Made by a program: the position numbers and the translations under genes. From IMG/VR virus record IMGVR_UViG_3300031251_000106, positions 1-23,373 of that record: a stretch of 23,373 nt of DNA. One strand, written 5' to 3'. Positions 12,653 to 19,942 of this stretch are shown here, in pieces; position 1 is the first letter of the stretch; each line of letters starts with the position of its first letter. The notes beneath the pieces are model-generated. The model was not told the DNA's origin, did not search any database, and saw only the letters and a program-made list of their open reading frames with translations. Source of the DNA: a virus.

Positions 12653-14542
12653 TTAGTCCTCGTGCAGCGCGAGCGCGACCAGGGACGCGTCGTCGTCCGT
12701 AAGGACCCGCTGGAGGGCCTTAGGGGCATTCATCTTCCGGAGGTACTCCCCGGAAAGCTCGTGCTCCTTGAACCAGCCCTGAACGTCGACCTTGAACAGA
12801 CGCTCGTCGGCCTGCGGGATCTGCGCGGGAAGGGGAGTCAGTCCGAGCGGAGTGACCAGCGCGTGAGTCTTTCCGGTGACCCGCTCATAGACCCACTTGA
12901 GAACGTGCGCGTTCTGCGTGAATCCTGGCCAGAGGAATTCGCCGTCCTCCTGGCGGAACCAGTTCACCCGGTAGATAACCGGGAGGTTCGACTCCCCGAT
13001 GATGGTCTCCATGTCCAGCCAGTGCTGCCAGTAGTCAGCGACGTTGTAGCCGATGAAGGGCTTCATCGCCATCGGGTCCCGGCGAAGCTCCCCGACCGTG
13101 CCCTCAGCCGCAGCGGTCTGCTCGGACGCGATGGTCGCGCCCATGTAGACGCCGTGGGCCCAGGACTTTGATTCGGTCACCAGGGGGACCAGAGAGGGCC
13201 TACGCCCGCCGAACAAGATAGCCGAGATAGGAACACCCTCCGGAGCGTTTGAGTACTCCTGGGCCAGGCTGGGGGCGTTACGGGTGGGGCTGGTGAACCG
13301 GCTGTTCGGGTGCGCCGCCTTTACCGGCGTGATGTCTGCGTCCATAAGGACGTAGGACTTCTTCGCCGCGCGCCAGTAGATGTCCCGGCCCTGCCAGTCG
13401 ACCAGGTGCGCGGGGTGCGGGCCGTCTATGCCCTCCCACCAGACGTCCCCGTCGTCAGTCAATGCGACGTTCGTGAAGATGGTGTCCTTCTCCATCGCGC
13501 GCATTGCATTCGGGTTCGTCTTGTAGTTCGTCCCGGGGGCGACTCCGAAGAATCCGAATTCCGGGTTAATGCCGTAGAGCTGTCCGTCCGCGCCGGGCTT
13601 CATCCAGGCGATGTCGTCCCCGATGGTCTCGAACTTCCACCCGGGAAGGTCGGCCGGAGTCTCTATCATGGCTAGGTTCGTCTTGCCGCAGGCCGAAGGA
13701 AATGCCCCGGCGACGTAGATCGGCTCCGGCTGGGTCCATTCGGTCAGCAGGCCGTCAGGGCTGTCAATGCCCTTTACCGGCGGCGGGGTGACCTTGAGGA
13801 TCATCATGTGCTCGGCCATCCAGCCGTTATCCCGGGCCTGGACGGACGCGATCCTCAGCGCGTAGCACTTCTTGCCGAGAAGGGCGTTCCCGCCATAGCC
13901 AGAGCCGTAGGACCAGATCTCGCGCGTCTCCGGGAAGTGCACGATGTACTTGTCCTCGTTGCACGGCCACGGGATATCCGGCCTGCGGTCAGTCCAGATA
14001 TCACGCAACGGGTAGCCGACGCTGTGCACGGCCGGTACGAACTCCCCGTCGTTACCGAGCACGTCAAGCGCGCCCTGGCCCACACGGGTCATGACGTGCA
14101 TGGAGAGGGCGACGTACGCCGAGTCGGTAAGCTCCACGCCGACCTGGCTGATCGGGCCGCCGACCGGGCCCATGCTGAACGGTACGACGTACATTGTCCG
14201 GCCGCGCATCGATCCCTCGAACCGGTCACGCAAGATCTCGCGCATCTCGTCCGGGTCGTGCCAGTTATTCGTCGGCCCGGCGTCCTTCTCTTCCTTCGAG
14301 CAGATGAAGGTCCGGGACTCGACGCGGGCGACGTCCTTGGGGTCGCTCCGGGCGAGGTAGCTGTTCGGGCGCAGACGCTGGTTCAACGGCTGAAGTGTAC
14401 CGGCGGCAGTAAGCGTCTTGATAAGCCGCTGGTACTCGGCGTCGCTGCCGTCCAGCCAGAGAACCTGATCGGGCTGCGTCAGTTTTGCGACGTTGTAGAC
14501 CCAGGTAATGAGCTTGTTGTTATACGTGGTCGGTGCGAACAT
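12653..14542 (-). CDS. pckG: Phosphoenolpyruvate carboxykinase (GTP)
   Basis: 629 residues, slightly longer than cellular GTP-PEPCKs (about 600-620). It catalyses oxaloacetate + GTP to PEP + CO2 + GDP in the cytoplasm. All main motifs are intact: [14 protein letters not shown] (113-126), GNALLGKK with the metal-binding Lys (218-225), AEHM with the metal-binding His245, the P-loop PSACGKTN (282-289, Lys287, Thr288, and Cys285 as in animal and bacterial enzymes), GDDIAW with Asp310, GVAPGTN (333-339), FGGRRP (444-449) and the lid loop SEQTAAAEG (473-481). The ATG lies 8 bases after AGGAGG and overlaps the stop of the membrane-protein gene. No frameshift or missing catalytic residue is seen, so it should be active. 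Actinobacteria use this GTP form, so host acquisition is likely. The identity is firm; the biological role is an inference. Confidence 0.97.
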   Translation of the reverse strand: MFAPTTYNNKLITWVYNVAKLTQPDQVLWLDGSDAEYQRLIKTLTAAGTLQPLNQRLRPNSYLARSDPKDVARVESRTFICSKEEKDAGPTNNWHDPDEMREILRDRFEGSMRGRTMYVVPFSMGPVGGPISQVGVELTDSAYVALSMHVMTRVGQGALDVLGNDGEFVPAVHSVGYPLRDIWTDRRPDIPWPCNEDKYIVHFPETREIWSYGSGYGGNALLGKKCYALRIASVQARDNGWMAEHMMILKVTPPPVKGIDSPDGLLTEWTQPEPIYVAGAFPSACGKTNLAMIETPADLPGWKFETIGDDIAWMKPGADGQLYGINPEFGFFGVAPGTNYKTNPNAMRAMEKDTIFTNVALTDDGDVWWEGIDGPHPAHLVDWQGRDIYWRAAKKSYVLMDADITPVKAAHPNSRFTSPTRNAPSLAQEYSNAPEGVPISAILFGGRRPSLVPLVTESKSWAHGVYMGATIASEQTAAAEGTVGELRRDPMAMKPFIGYNVADYWQHWLDMETIIGESNLPVIYRVNWFRQEDGEFLWPGFTQNAHVLKWVYERVTGKTHALVTPLGLTPLPAQIPQADERLFKVDVQGWFKEHELSGEYLRKMNAPKALQRVLTDDDASLVALALHED

Positions 14543-14757
14543 CAGGCATTCCTCCTACGCTCGTAAATCTTCTTAACGCCGGGGACGTAAATCAGGACCA
14601 GGAAGCTCAGAAGTACCCCAAGGAACAGCACGGGCTGGGCCAGGAAGGGCCAGTGCGCGACGTACGGGAACAGGAAGTGGGCGTACAGCCTGTCGACGGG
14701 GTAGACGAGCGCGATGACGAGCGCAAGCTCAAGTCCGCGCGGCATGGTCTTCTTCAT
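14542..14757 (-). CDS. Two-helix small membrane protein, leader of the PEPCK operon
   Basis: 71 residues from the ATG at 14755-14757 (MKKTMPRG), which has AGGAGG with 6-base spacing; an ATG 6 bases further out directly abuts that ribosome site and is less likely. Helices at about 8-30 and 37-60 are hydrophobic with basic ends ([13 protein letters not shown]), so both termini are likely cytoplasmic. The stop overlaps the PEPCK ATG. It is the first gene after the promoter at 14802-14830. Transport, membrane anchoring of PEPCK or a lysis role are all possible and none is shown. Confidence 0.7.
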   Translation of the reverse strand: MKKTMPRGLELALVIALVYPVDRLYAHFLFPYVAHWPFLAQPVLFLGVLLSFLVLIYVPGVKKIYERRRNA

Positions 14758-14801
14758 GAGCATCCTCCTAGATGTCCGGGCTTCTATGACGTTGCAGCCT
14801 C

Positions 14802-14830
14802 AGTCTAGTTCGGTAGCTGCCCCTGCGCAA
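14802..14830 (-). promoter_or_regulatory. Promoter for the PEPCK transcription unit
   Basis: Minus strand: -35 TTGCGC (14825-14830), 17-base spacer, -10 TAGACT (14802-14807), followed by GAGG. It lies in the 74-base gap between the gene at 14832-15137 and the membrane-protein ATG. The -10 is the same as at 110-115. It is paired with the terminator at 10728-10756. Confidence 0.65.
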
Positions 14831-14831
14831 A

Positions 14832-15137
14832 CTAGGCGTCCTCGGTCCCTTTTATGCCGATTTTGAGACCGTCGCACTGGGCCCACATGACTCGCTTGCC
14901 GTTCGGGTACGGGGGTGCGTCCAGTCGGCCGGGGAGGTTCCTGCGCGACTTCTCCAGGCCAAGGCCCAGGCTGACCGGAACGTACGTCCAGACCTCCATG
15001 TTGTGGTACTGATTCAGGTCATAGTACAGCTCCCGGGCCTCCTGGAACGAGAGCATGAGGGCGAAATCTGGGTCCTCCACCATGGCGCTCTCTAGCTGCC
15101 ACATGATCTTTAGCACGCGCTCGGTAACCGGGTGCAT
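14832..15137 (-). CDS. Unknown 101-aa protein
   Basis: MHPVTERVLKIMWQLESAMV begins a soluble protein; the middle has two helices and the end is basic with WAQCDGLKIGIKG. The ATG overlaps the previous stop by one base. It is the last gene of the recA unit; the -35 of the PEPCK promoter starts next to its stop codon. No function recognised. Confidence 0.65.
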   Translation of the reverse strand: MHPVTERVLKIMWQLESAMVEDPDFALMLSFQEARELYYDLNQYHNMEVWTYVPVSLGLGLEKSRRNLPGRLDAPPYPNGKRVMWAQCDGLKIGIKGTEDA

Positions 15138-15664
15138 CAGCTCGAATGCCTTTCTCCTCGATGGTCCCTGTCTGAACGCGCGCTCCTCCGCGTGAGTTCC
15201 CTAGACAGTTGGAATGAGTCCCGGTCGACGTTCGCGTACAGTGCCGCGATCATCTTCCGGTATCCGTAGGCGGACAACTGCGCGTTCTTGACGTCCAGGT
15301 ACTCCGGGTCCTCGTTCGCCCGTGTCTTCGCGTCTACCTTACGGAAGTCATAGCCTTTCAGAGCCTCAGTCCGGGTGACTGCTCTTTCGGCGTAGGACTC
15401 GTCCACTTCGGCCGCTGCCAGTTGCAGGGCCAGGTACTTCACCCACCGCTGTATCTCCTGGTAGAGATTCATCAGCTCGCGGTCGCGCAGTTCCGTCACG
15501 TCCCGTGGTACGTCGGGGGGCTCGTCGGACGGGTGCTTCGCCCACTGGTCCAGGTTGATCCCCTGCATCCCCAGACGCCGGGCGGCGACGTTTGCTCCCT
15601 CGCCCCGGTACAGCGTCTCCTGAGGGCGCTCCGGGCTGTCCGGGGGAAGTCTGCGGCGGGGCAT
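15137..15664 (-). CDS. Helical phage protein, 175 aa
   Basis: The ATG is directly after the stop of the HTH gene (TAGATG). Residues ~55-95 (ELRDRELMNLYQEIQRWVKY and onward) and ~120-165 are helical, with conserved-looking KTRANEDPEYLDVKNAQLSA in between. This pattern resembles a widely conserved actinophage protein of unknown function encoded next to recombination genes, with a coiled-coil look. Basic, Arg/Ser-rich C-terminus. No enzyme motif. Confidence 0.65.
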   Translation of the reverse strand: MPRRRLPPDSPERPQETLYRGEGANVAARRLGMQGINLDQWAKHPSDEPPDVPRDVTELRDRELMNLYQEIQRWVKYLALQLAAAEVDESYAERAVTRTEALKGYDFRKVDAKTRANEDPEYLDVKNAQLSAYGYRKMIAALYANVDRDSFQLSRELTRRSARSDRDHRGERHSS

Positions 15665-16760
15665 CTAGGCCAGCTTCCACGGGTCGCCCGTGAACATCCG
15701 GGCTATCTCCCGCGCGACCTCCATCGGGATCTGGAGAACTTCTGCGACGTCGCGGAGCTGCCAGCCCTTCTCGATCATGAGCTGGTAGATCGCCTTGGTC
15801 TGAAGCTCGTGGAGCCGGTACTCGCCCACCCGCGTCCTCCTCGTACTTACGGCACTGCTTGCATCCCCGCTGGCCCTGGTCATCCTCGTGGGGGCACTCC
15901 GGGGGCTTCCCACACTCCAGAGCGTAGACCACCGCACGGGCCTGCGTCAAAAGGGGCTTCAGGATGCTGTCCGACTTTTTGATGACGAACTCCTTGACCT
16001 GCTGGTTCGCCTTGAACTCGTACAGGAAGCGGACCTCCTTGAACGGCAGGCCCATGCGCTCGGCCAGGTAAAGGTAGATGTTCGCCTGCTTGACGTGGCT
16101 CAGGAACGGGCGCTTCAGGTCCTTATAGAACTTGTCCAGGTTGTAGATCCGGGCACCGTCCGTCGTCTCCACGTAGTACTTCTTGAGCTGGTCGGCCGCG
16201 TCAATTCGCACCGTGCCAAGTCCTATAGACTTGATCTCGACCATATAGCCGTCTGCCAGAACTTCCGGTGCAAGGCCATGTGTGACCATGGCCCCGTCCT
16301 CGTGGCCCCAGATCAGTGACTCCTTGTCTTCGAGCGGGACCTCCATGTACTCCCAGTGGTGGATGATCTTGTCGTAGCACATGCCGCCGTCAGCGGGACC
16401 CGGCTCCCAGCACTGGTGCCGCCACTGCTTGCAGTTCAGGCACTTCCAGGACCCCCAGAGCTTCTTAGTCTCCCGCATCCTCCGCTGCCATTTGGCGTGA
16501 ATCTCATTACCCTCGTCAAAGATGTTCTCAAGGATGAACGAGAACTTGTCGTCAAAGACCTTTCCGGTCTTCAGCCGGTAATAGGTCGCTCGGGGGCACC
16601 AGTCGTCCTTTGACATCTCGGACGGGTGAATGTGGTCATTCCCTCCGGGGTGCCCTCCACCGGCCGACGCGAGAGCCACTTTCTGCAGCTCGGGGAGCAG
16701 GACCCCCCCTGACCTCTTTGCAGAGGCGAGGGCGGCGAACTTCCCGGTTGGCTTAGTCAT
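15366..16760 (-). CDS. Cas4/RecB-like exonuclease; 3' end unresolved
   Basis: From ATG at 16758-16760 (overlapping the WhiB stop by 8 bases) a PD-(D/E)XK nuclease is clear: HPSEMSKDDWCPRATYYRL with Cys55, GHEDGAM with Asp155, VEIK with Glu175/Lys177 and the RecB-type Gln225-x3-Tyr229. Cys55 with three of Cys283, 289, 300 and 303 is set up for a Cas4-type iron-sulfur cluster. A second four-Cys group (107, 110, 117, 128) suggests an inserted zinc site. Such enzymes resect dsDNA ends for recombination. The nuclease ends near residue 310. Beyond that the frame stays open for ~154 low-complexity Arg/Pro/Gly residues, which are just the next two genes read in another frame. The real end may need a +1 frameshift near 15830 or a sequence correction. 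Confidence 0.75.
   Translation of the reverse strand: MTKPTGKFAALASAKRSGGVLLPELQKVALASAGGGHPGGNDHIHPSEMSKDDWCPRATYYRLKTGKVFDDKFSFILENIFDEGNEIHAKWQRRMRETKKLWGSWKCLNCKQWRHQCWEPGPADGGMCYDKIIHHWEYMEVPLEDKESLIWGHEDGAMVTHGLAPEVLADGYMVEIKSIGLGTVRIDAADQLKKYYVETTDGARIYNLDKFYKDLKRPFLSHVKQANIYLYLAERMGLPFKEVRFLYEFKANQQVKEFVIKKSDSILKPLLTQARAVVYALECGKPPECPHEDDQGQRGCKQCRKYEEDAGGRVPAPRASDQGDLPAHDREGLAAPRRRRSSPDPDGGRAGDSPDVHGRPVEAGLDAPPQTSPGQPGAPSGDAVPGRGSKRRRPASGDAGDQPGPVGEAPVRRAPRRTTGRDGTARPRADESLPGDTAVGEVPGPATGSGRSGRVLRRKSSHPD
15665..15829 (-). CDS. Small HTH-like protein, 54 aa
   Basis: GTG at 15827-15829 has AGGAGG 6 bases upstream. The product (VGEYRLHELQTKAIYQLMIE then KGWQLRDVAEVLQIPMEVAR and EIARMF) contains a good helix-turn-helix. 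It overlaps the open frame of the Cas4-like gene and lies in the +1 frame relative to it, so it may instead be the true C-terminus of that protein after a frameshift. If separate, it is a likely small DNA-binding protein. Its TAG abuts the next ATG. Confidence 0.6.
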   Translation of the reverse strand: MGEYRLHELQTKAIYQLMIEKGWQLRDVAEVLQIPMEVAREIARMFTGDPWKLA

Positions 16761-17133
16761 CGTCCCCCAGATCCTCTTCCGCGTACCATGAAGCGGGCTC
16801 TCCTGGCTCGAATAGCTTCCACTCGGGCCGGGGATTCTTACCGCGACGAAGGGGCCATTTCTTTCTGATGGCTTTCCGGTCGATCTCCCCGTGACCACCC
16901 CAGGTGCCGTGCTTCTCGTTATTCACGAGGGCGAAGATAAGGCACTGCTCGATAAGGGGACACACGGGCTTGCCGTCCGCACCACGGCAGAAATCGACCG
17001 CTTCCTCTTCCCGGTCGGGAGTGAAGAACGGGTCAAGCTCCTCCTGGTAATTCCCCTTGTCGTCAAATACCTTTCCAAGGCACTTTGAATTGCGCCACTG
17101 GTCCGGCGCGGGTTGCCTCAAGTGGAGGACCAT
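16753..17133 (-). CDS. WhiB-family iron-sulfur transcription factor
   Basis: 126 residues. Cys18, Cys49, Cys58 and Cys64 plus GTWGGHGEIDRKAIRKKWP give the WhiB layout: four Cys ligands for a [4Fe-4S] cluster, a G-x-W-G-G turn and a basic DNA-contact tail. WhiB proteins bind sigma factor region 4 and redirect host transcription; phage copies such as that of TM4 are known to interfere with host whiB genes. Here the second and third Cys are 8 residues apart (C-x8-C-x5-C) where most have C-x2-C-x5-C. GAGGA lies 8 bases before the ATG. It sits between nuclease genes in the recA unit. Confidence 0.85.
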   Translation of the reverse strand: MVLHLRQPAPDQWRNSKCLGKVFDDKGNYQEELDPFFTPDREEEAVDFCRGADGKPVCPLIEQCLIFALVNNEKHGTWGGHGEIDRKAIRKKWPLRRGKNPRPEWKLFEPGEPASWYAEEDLGDDD

Positions 17134-17136
17134 TGG

Positions 17137-17502
17137 TCAGTCCTCGTAGAAACGTAGTTGGGCCTCAAGCGCCTGAATGCGCTCCTTCATGGCGAGGTAA
17201 TCGTCCTCTGGCTGGATTACCCAGCGCGTTGGCACCCCGAAGAACTTGTCGGTTCGGAAGAACTCGATCCCGAAGATCACATTGCGCCCGTCCATCAGGG
17301 CGTGTCGCCAGGCAGTACAGAGATCCGCCAGGGTCAGCCGGTAGCCGGTGTTCGACGTCCCCTTGAATTCGATGCTCTCGGTATCGGTTCGGACGTCGTT
17401 CTTGCGAATGTCACCGGCCCCGGACTGGCTGTTCACCGTCCCGCCGTAGCGCTTCGCCCCGTCGCGTTCCTGCTTCCTGCTCCGGCGAATTCGCGCGTCC
17501 AT
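17137..17502 (-). CDS. PD-(D/E)XK nuclease, Holliday-junction-resolvase-like
   Basis: 121 residues from the ATG at 17500-17502, which overlaps the Ntn-hydrolase stop; the longer reading from 17559 would run into that gene. KQERDGAKRYGGTVN, SGAGDIRKNDV (Asp before a strand), IEFKGT (Glu and Lys of the catalytic ExK) and LADLCTAWRHA follow the order of small archaeal-type resolvases and related phage endonucleases. Members cut four-way junctions or process ends, using Mg2+. A long C-terminal helix (about 102-120) may aid dimer formation. Co-transcribed with recA and the Cas4-like exonuclease, so a role in recombination is likely. Specific substrate unknown. Confidence 0.65.
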   Translation of the reverse strand: MDARIRRSRKQERDGAKRYGGTVNSQSGAGDIRKNDVRTDTESIEFKGTSNTGYRLTLADLCTAWRHALMDGRNVIFGIEFFRTDKFFGVPTRWVIQPEDDYLAMKERIQALEAQLRFYED

Positions 17503-18068
17503 CAGATGCCCAGGAGATCGAACGGGCCCTTGACGGCGAAGGTCACGCGCTCGGCGCAATCCATCGCTACCGAAAGCTGATGGTGGATCGCGAGCTTCGG
17601 CTGAGCTATGCGCAGCGCGTGCATTGCACCCATGAATGCCGTCTTGCCGAATCCGATGGCGTCGAACGGGTCAGTAGACTCCATGACCGCGTAGTCACCC
17701 TGGATGACGTAGAGGTGGCCGCGAATTCCGACCATGATATTGCCGGGGGGAGCGGCCTCTTCACCAGTCTCGTTGAACCCGTTCTTGGTGAGAAGCTCGC
17801 GGACCTCCGGGACGAACTCCTCGACCATGTAGCCCATGGGGTCCCCGTTTGAAAGGCCCAGGTCCGTGAGGAAGGGTGGCTCTAGCTGGTACCGGAGTAC
17901 CTGCAGCATCCTGAAAGACTCGCTACCGCCGATAAGGAACTCGCCGTTCTGGAATACCTTCGGCTGCTTGATCACGTCCGCGATCAGTTCCTCCGGCGAA
18001 AGGGCGGCACGGTCTCCGGAAAGCCATACGTGCCCGTCTGATGTGACGGCTCCTGCGATGAGCGTCAT
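17502..18068 (-). CDS. Proteasome-beta / HslV-like Ntn hydrolase
   Basis: 188 residues. After Met removal the N-terminus is Thr (TLIAGAVTSDGHVWLSGDRA), as needed for an N-terminal nucleophile. Asp19 in SGDRA and Lys37 in QPKVF are at the spacings of HslV Asp17 and Lys33, followed by LIGGSESF like the HslV GFAGG strand. AIGFGKTAFMGAMHAL near residue 140 matches the HslV AIGSGG helix. These enzymes are barrel-shaped peptidases usually gated by an ATPase (HslU, Mpa/ARC). No ATPase is in the window, so it may work alone or dock onto a host ATPase. Its ATG overlaps the recA stop (ATGA). The fold is well supported; the cellular role is not known. Confidence 0.75.
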   Translation of the reverse strand: MTLIAGAVTSDGHVWLSGDRAALSPEELIADVIKQPKVFQNGEFLIGGSESFRMLQVLRYQLEPPFLTDLGLSNGDPMGYMVEEFVPEVRELLTKNGFNETGEEAAPPGNIMVGIRGHLYVIQGDYAVMESTDPFDAIGFGKTAFMGAMHALRIAQPKLAIHHQLSVAMDCAERVTFAVKGPFDLLGI

Positions 18069-19180
18069 GCTGAACGTCCCCTCTTGCGCCGTGGAGCTTC
18101 CTCGACGGCCTGTTGTAGGATTGCGTCGGCCTTGCGCGGGTCGGCGGCGACTTCCAGAACCTCAGCCGCGAGCTTAACCTGAAGATCGACGTCCTCGCGA
18201 ACGGAGTCCTTCATGGCGTCCTTGCCCTGCCACTGCTGTCCGTCGTAATTCAGCCACGAGCCCTTTAGCTGGACGACGCCGAAGAGAATGCCCATGTCGA
18301 CGTAATCGGAGCCTAGGTCGTAGTCCCCCCGGTGGAATCCGAGGAAAGGAGCGTTCCGGGTGTACGCGCGAACCTTAGCGGTCTGCTGCGGCGCGGCGGA
18401 CTTGTTCTTGGTCGTCTTGTAGGCCATGACCTGGCCGACGACAACGGGGTCCGGGAGACCTGGGCGCTTCTCCGTGATCCATTCATCGCGTGCGACCTTG
18501 ACCCGGGTGTAGAACGCGTAGTCCTTTCCGTGTCCTCCGGGTGTCGTCTGCGGGACGCCGAACTTCTGGAATCCGCCGATCTTGTCTCGGAACTGGTTTA
18601 TCACGATCAGGAGGTAGGGGCGCTCGGTACCGTCGCTGTTCCGGTGCGAGGCGGTGCCGTACTTCCGCCAGAACTTATTGAACAGCTTCGCGCCGGTCGC
18701 CATGACCGCCTCGTTCATCGCCTTCTCGTCCTCTTCCTTTGGAATGAGGGCGGGGAATGAATCGAGTACCACGCAGTCGTAGAGCTTGGATTCCAGGGCG
18801 TCCAGCATGAGGTCCAGCCCGACCTCGGCCTGCTGCGCGGCGGGAGCGACGACGACCCGCTCGTTATCGACGCCAAGGGCGGCGGCCTGATCGGGGGAGT
18901 AGTGCTCGGCGGCGACCCAGAAGGTCGTGAATTCGGGGTCGAGCTTCTGGTTCGCCGCGATTGTCTTCAGTACGGTGTACGTCTTCCCGCTGGACTCGTT
19001 GCCAACGACTTCCACGGCCTGGTTGCCAGGCCATCCGCCGCCGAGTGCGACGTCAAGCGCGAGGCTGCCGGACGGGAAGCGCTTGGCCACCACGATGTCC
19101 GACGCGCGGACAATCGTGTCCGGTCCGATCGACTTGTTTAACTGCGCCATCCAGGCGATGACTTCTGGGCTCAGGGGCAT
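18065..19180 (-). CDS. recA: RecA-like recombinase
   Basis: 371 residues. Walker A GNESSGKT (60-67), catalytic Glu92 in WVAAEH, Walker B YDCVVLDSF (134-142), and the L2 region INQFRDKIGGFQKFG (194-208) followed by TTPGGHGKDYAFYTRVKVARD all match RecA. It loads on ssDNA and drives strand exchange, in phages for repair and recombination-dependent replication. The region after residue 240 is shorter and more divergent than in bacterial RecA and ends in a basic RRKRGRSA. ATG at 19178-19180 has AGGAGG upstream and a consensus promoter (19203-19232). It heads a unit containing nuclease and WhiB genes. A sister phage RecA/UvsX-like designation is possible; RecA fits better. Confidence 0.92.
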   Translation of the reverse strand: MPLSPEVIAWMAQLNKSIGPDTIVRASDIVVAKRFPSGSLALDVALGGGWPGNQAVEVVGNESSGKTYTVLKTIAANQKLDPEFTTFWVAAEHYSPDQAAALGVDNERVVVAPAAQQAEVGLDLMLDALESKLYDCVVLDSFPALIPKEEDEKAMNEAVMATGAKLFNKFWRKYGTASHRNSDGTERPYLLIVINQFRDKIGGFQKFGVPQTTPGGHGKDYAFYTRVKVARDEWITEKRPGLPDPVVVGQVMAYKTTKNKSAAPQQTAKVRAYTRNAPFLGFHRGDYDLGSDYVDMGILFGVVQLKGSWLNYDGQQWQGKDAMKDSVREDVDLQVKLAAEVLEVAADPRKADAILQQAVEEAPRRKRGRSA

Positions 19181-19202
19181 AAGTCCTCCTACGTCTGAGC
19201 AC

Positions 19203-19232
19203 AGTTTAGTTCTCTTGTGACAGGCGCGTCAA
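19203..19232 (-). promoter_or_regulatory. Promoter for the recA unit
   Basis: Minus strand: -35 TTGACG (19227-19232), 18-base spacer, -10 TAAACT (19203-19208), then GTGC. It overlaps the 3' end of the 53-aa gene and lies 22 bases upstream of the recA ATG, with AGGAGG between. The best -35 match of the four promoters here. Confidence 0.7.
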
Positions 19233-19367
19233 AATCTGCCAGAGGCGAATCTCTAGGGGCGTTGCGGGACGCGCTGCACCATTCGGGAATACCACAGTGG
19301 TCGTGTGCTCACTGAGCTTGTGTAGTCCCTTGATGCCAGCTAGGTCCCGTAGCTGGGCGGGGGTCAT
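19206..19367 (-). CDS. Small helical protein, 53 aa
   Basis: MTPAQLRDLAGIKGLHKLSE begins the protein; it ends LWQILTRLSQEN. The ATG overlaps the stop of the zinc-ribbon gene upstream (ATGA) and the -10 of the recA promoter lies over its stop codon. It has a helix-turn-helix-like opening. Function unknown. Confidence 0.6.
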   Translation of the reverse strand: MTPAQLRDLAGIKGLHKLSEHTTTVVFPNGAARPATPLEIRLWQILTRLSQEN

Positions 19368-19942
19368 CCAACTTTGATCTCGAAGAAGTTCCTCATGCCA
19401 TGCGGCTGCCGCGTGGCTTTTATCATGCCGGTGTTGTTCGTGATGCCCTTGGAGTGAGCGTTCCCGATCTGGGCATCGCTCATTGGGTTCCCACCGTTCA
19501 TGGTGTACCCGCAGTCAAAGCAGTGCCCGAACTCAACCGCGCCGACCTTAGTCCTGCGGAGCTTCCCGTAGCTGCCCTCGCTGTCACCATGGCGCGCGAA
19601 GTTAACGCCATTGCACTCCGGGCAGCGTTCAGATGACTGGTTCTTGACCCACTCCGGCGGCTTCCGGATGTACCCCTGGGTCGCGGCGACGTACCCGGCC
19701 TGCTGATCCTGCTGGCTATTACGTGACGGCTGAAGGGCCAGTCCCTGGAATTGCGGCGGGAGTCCACTGCCCGGCTGCTGAGGGGCCTGGGGGGTATACC
19801 CCTGCTGTGGGTACCCCTGCTGCTGCGGGTACCCCTGAGGGGGCATCTGGGGCTGCTGAGGGGCAACCCAGCCCGGCTGCTGCGCCGGGGTAACACGAGG
19901 GGCTGCCGGGTTCCCTAGTGCCCGGTCCCAGAAGGTCGCCAT
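19364..19942 (-). CDS. Pro/Gln-rich protein with C-terminal zinc ribbon
   Basis: 192 residues. Residues ~17-62 are low-complexity Pro/Gln/Gly with GYPQQ repeats; residues 105-150 form a four-Cys zinc ribbon (Cys107-x2-Cys110 in RCPECN and Cys141-x2-Cys144 in HCFDCG). The C-terminus is basic (MIKATRQPHGMRNFF). Such layouts are seen in actinophages near replication genes. The ribbon suggests nucleic-acid or protein binding and the flexible tail may aid condensate or virion assembly; both are inferences. The ATG overlaps the preceding stop by one base. Confidence 0.65.
   Translation of the reverse strand: MATFWDRALGNPAAPRVTPAQQPGWVAPQQPQMPPQGYPQQQGYPQQGYTPQAPQQPGSGLPPQFQGLALQPSRNSQQDQQAGYVAATQGYIRKPPEWVKNQSSERCPECNGVNFARHGDSEGSYGKLRRTKVGAVEFGHCFDCGYTMNGGNPMSDAQIGNAHSKGITNNTGMIKATRQPHGMRNFFEIKVG
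19790..19834 (-). repeat. GYPQQ-coding tandem repeat
   Basis: Residues 37-51 (GYPQQQGYPQQGYTP) are encoded by imperfect repeats of GGGTACCCCTGCTG-like units within the Pro/Gln-rich gene. Tandem units of this kind can change copy number by slippage. Confidence 0.7.

Noticed and set aside
13808-14566. Long plus-strand open frame opposite PEPCK
   Set aside because: It mirrors PEPCK codons, has no ribosome site and no family match; open opposite frames are common in GC-rich DNA.
14758-14763. First ATG (14763) for the membrane protein
   Set aside because: It directly abuts AGGAGG; the second ATG has proper spacing.
15366-16760. Cas4-like gene as part of a CRISPR system
   Set aside because: There is no repeat array and no other cas gene; phage Cas4-like exonucleases serve recombination.
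16761-16898. N-terminal extension of the Cas4-like gene to 16898
   Set aside because: It would run into the WhiB gene, and ATG at 16760 overlaps the WhiB stop as in other junctions here.
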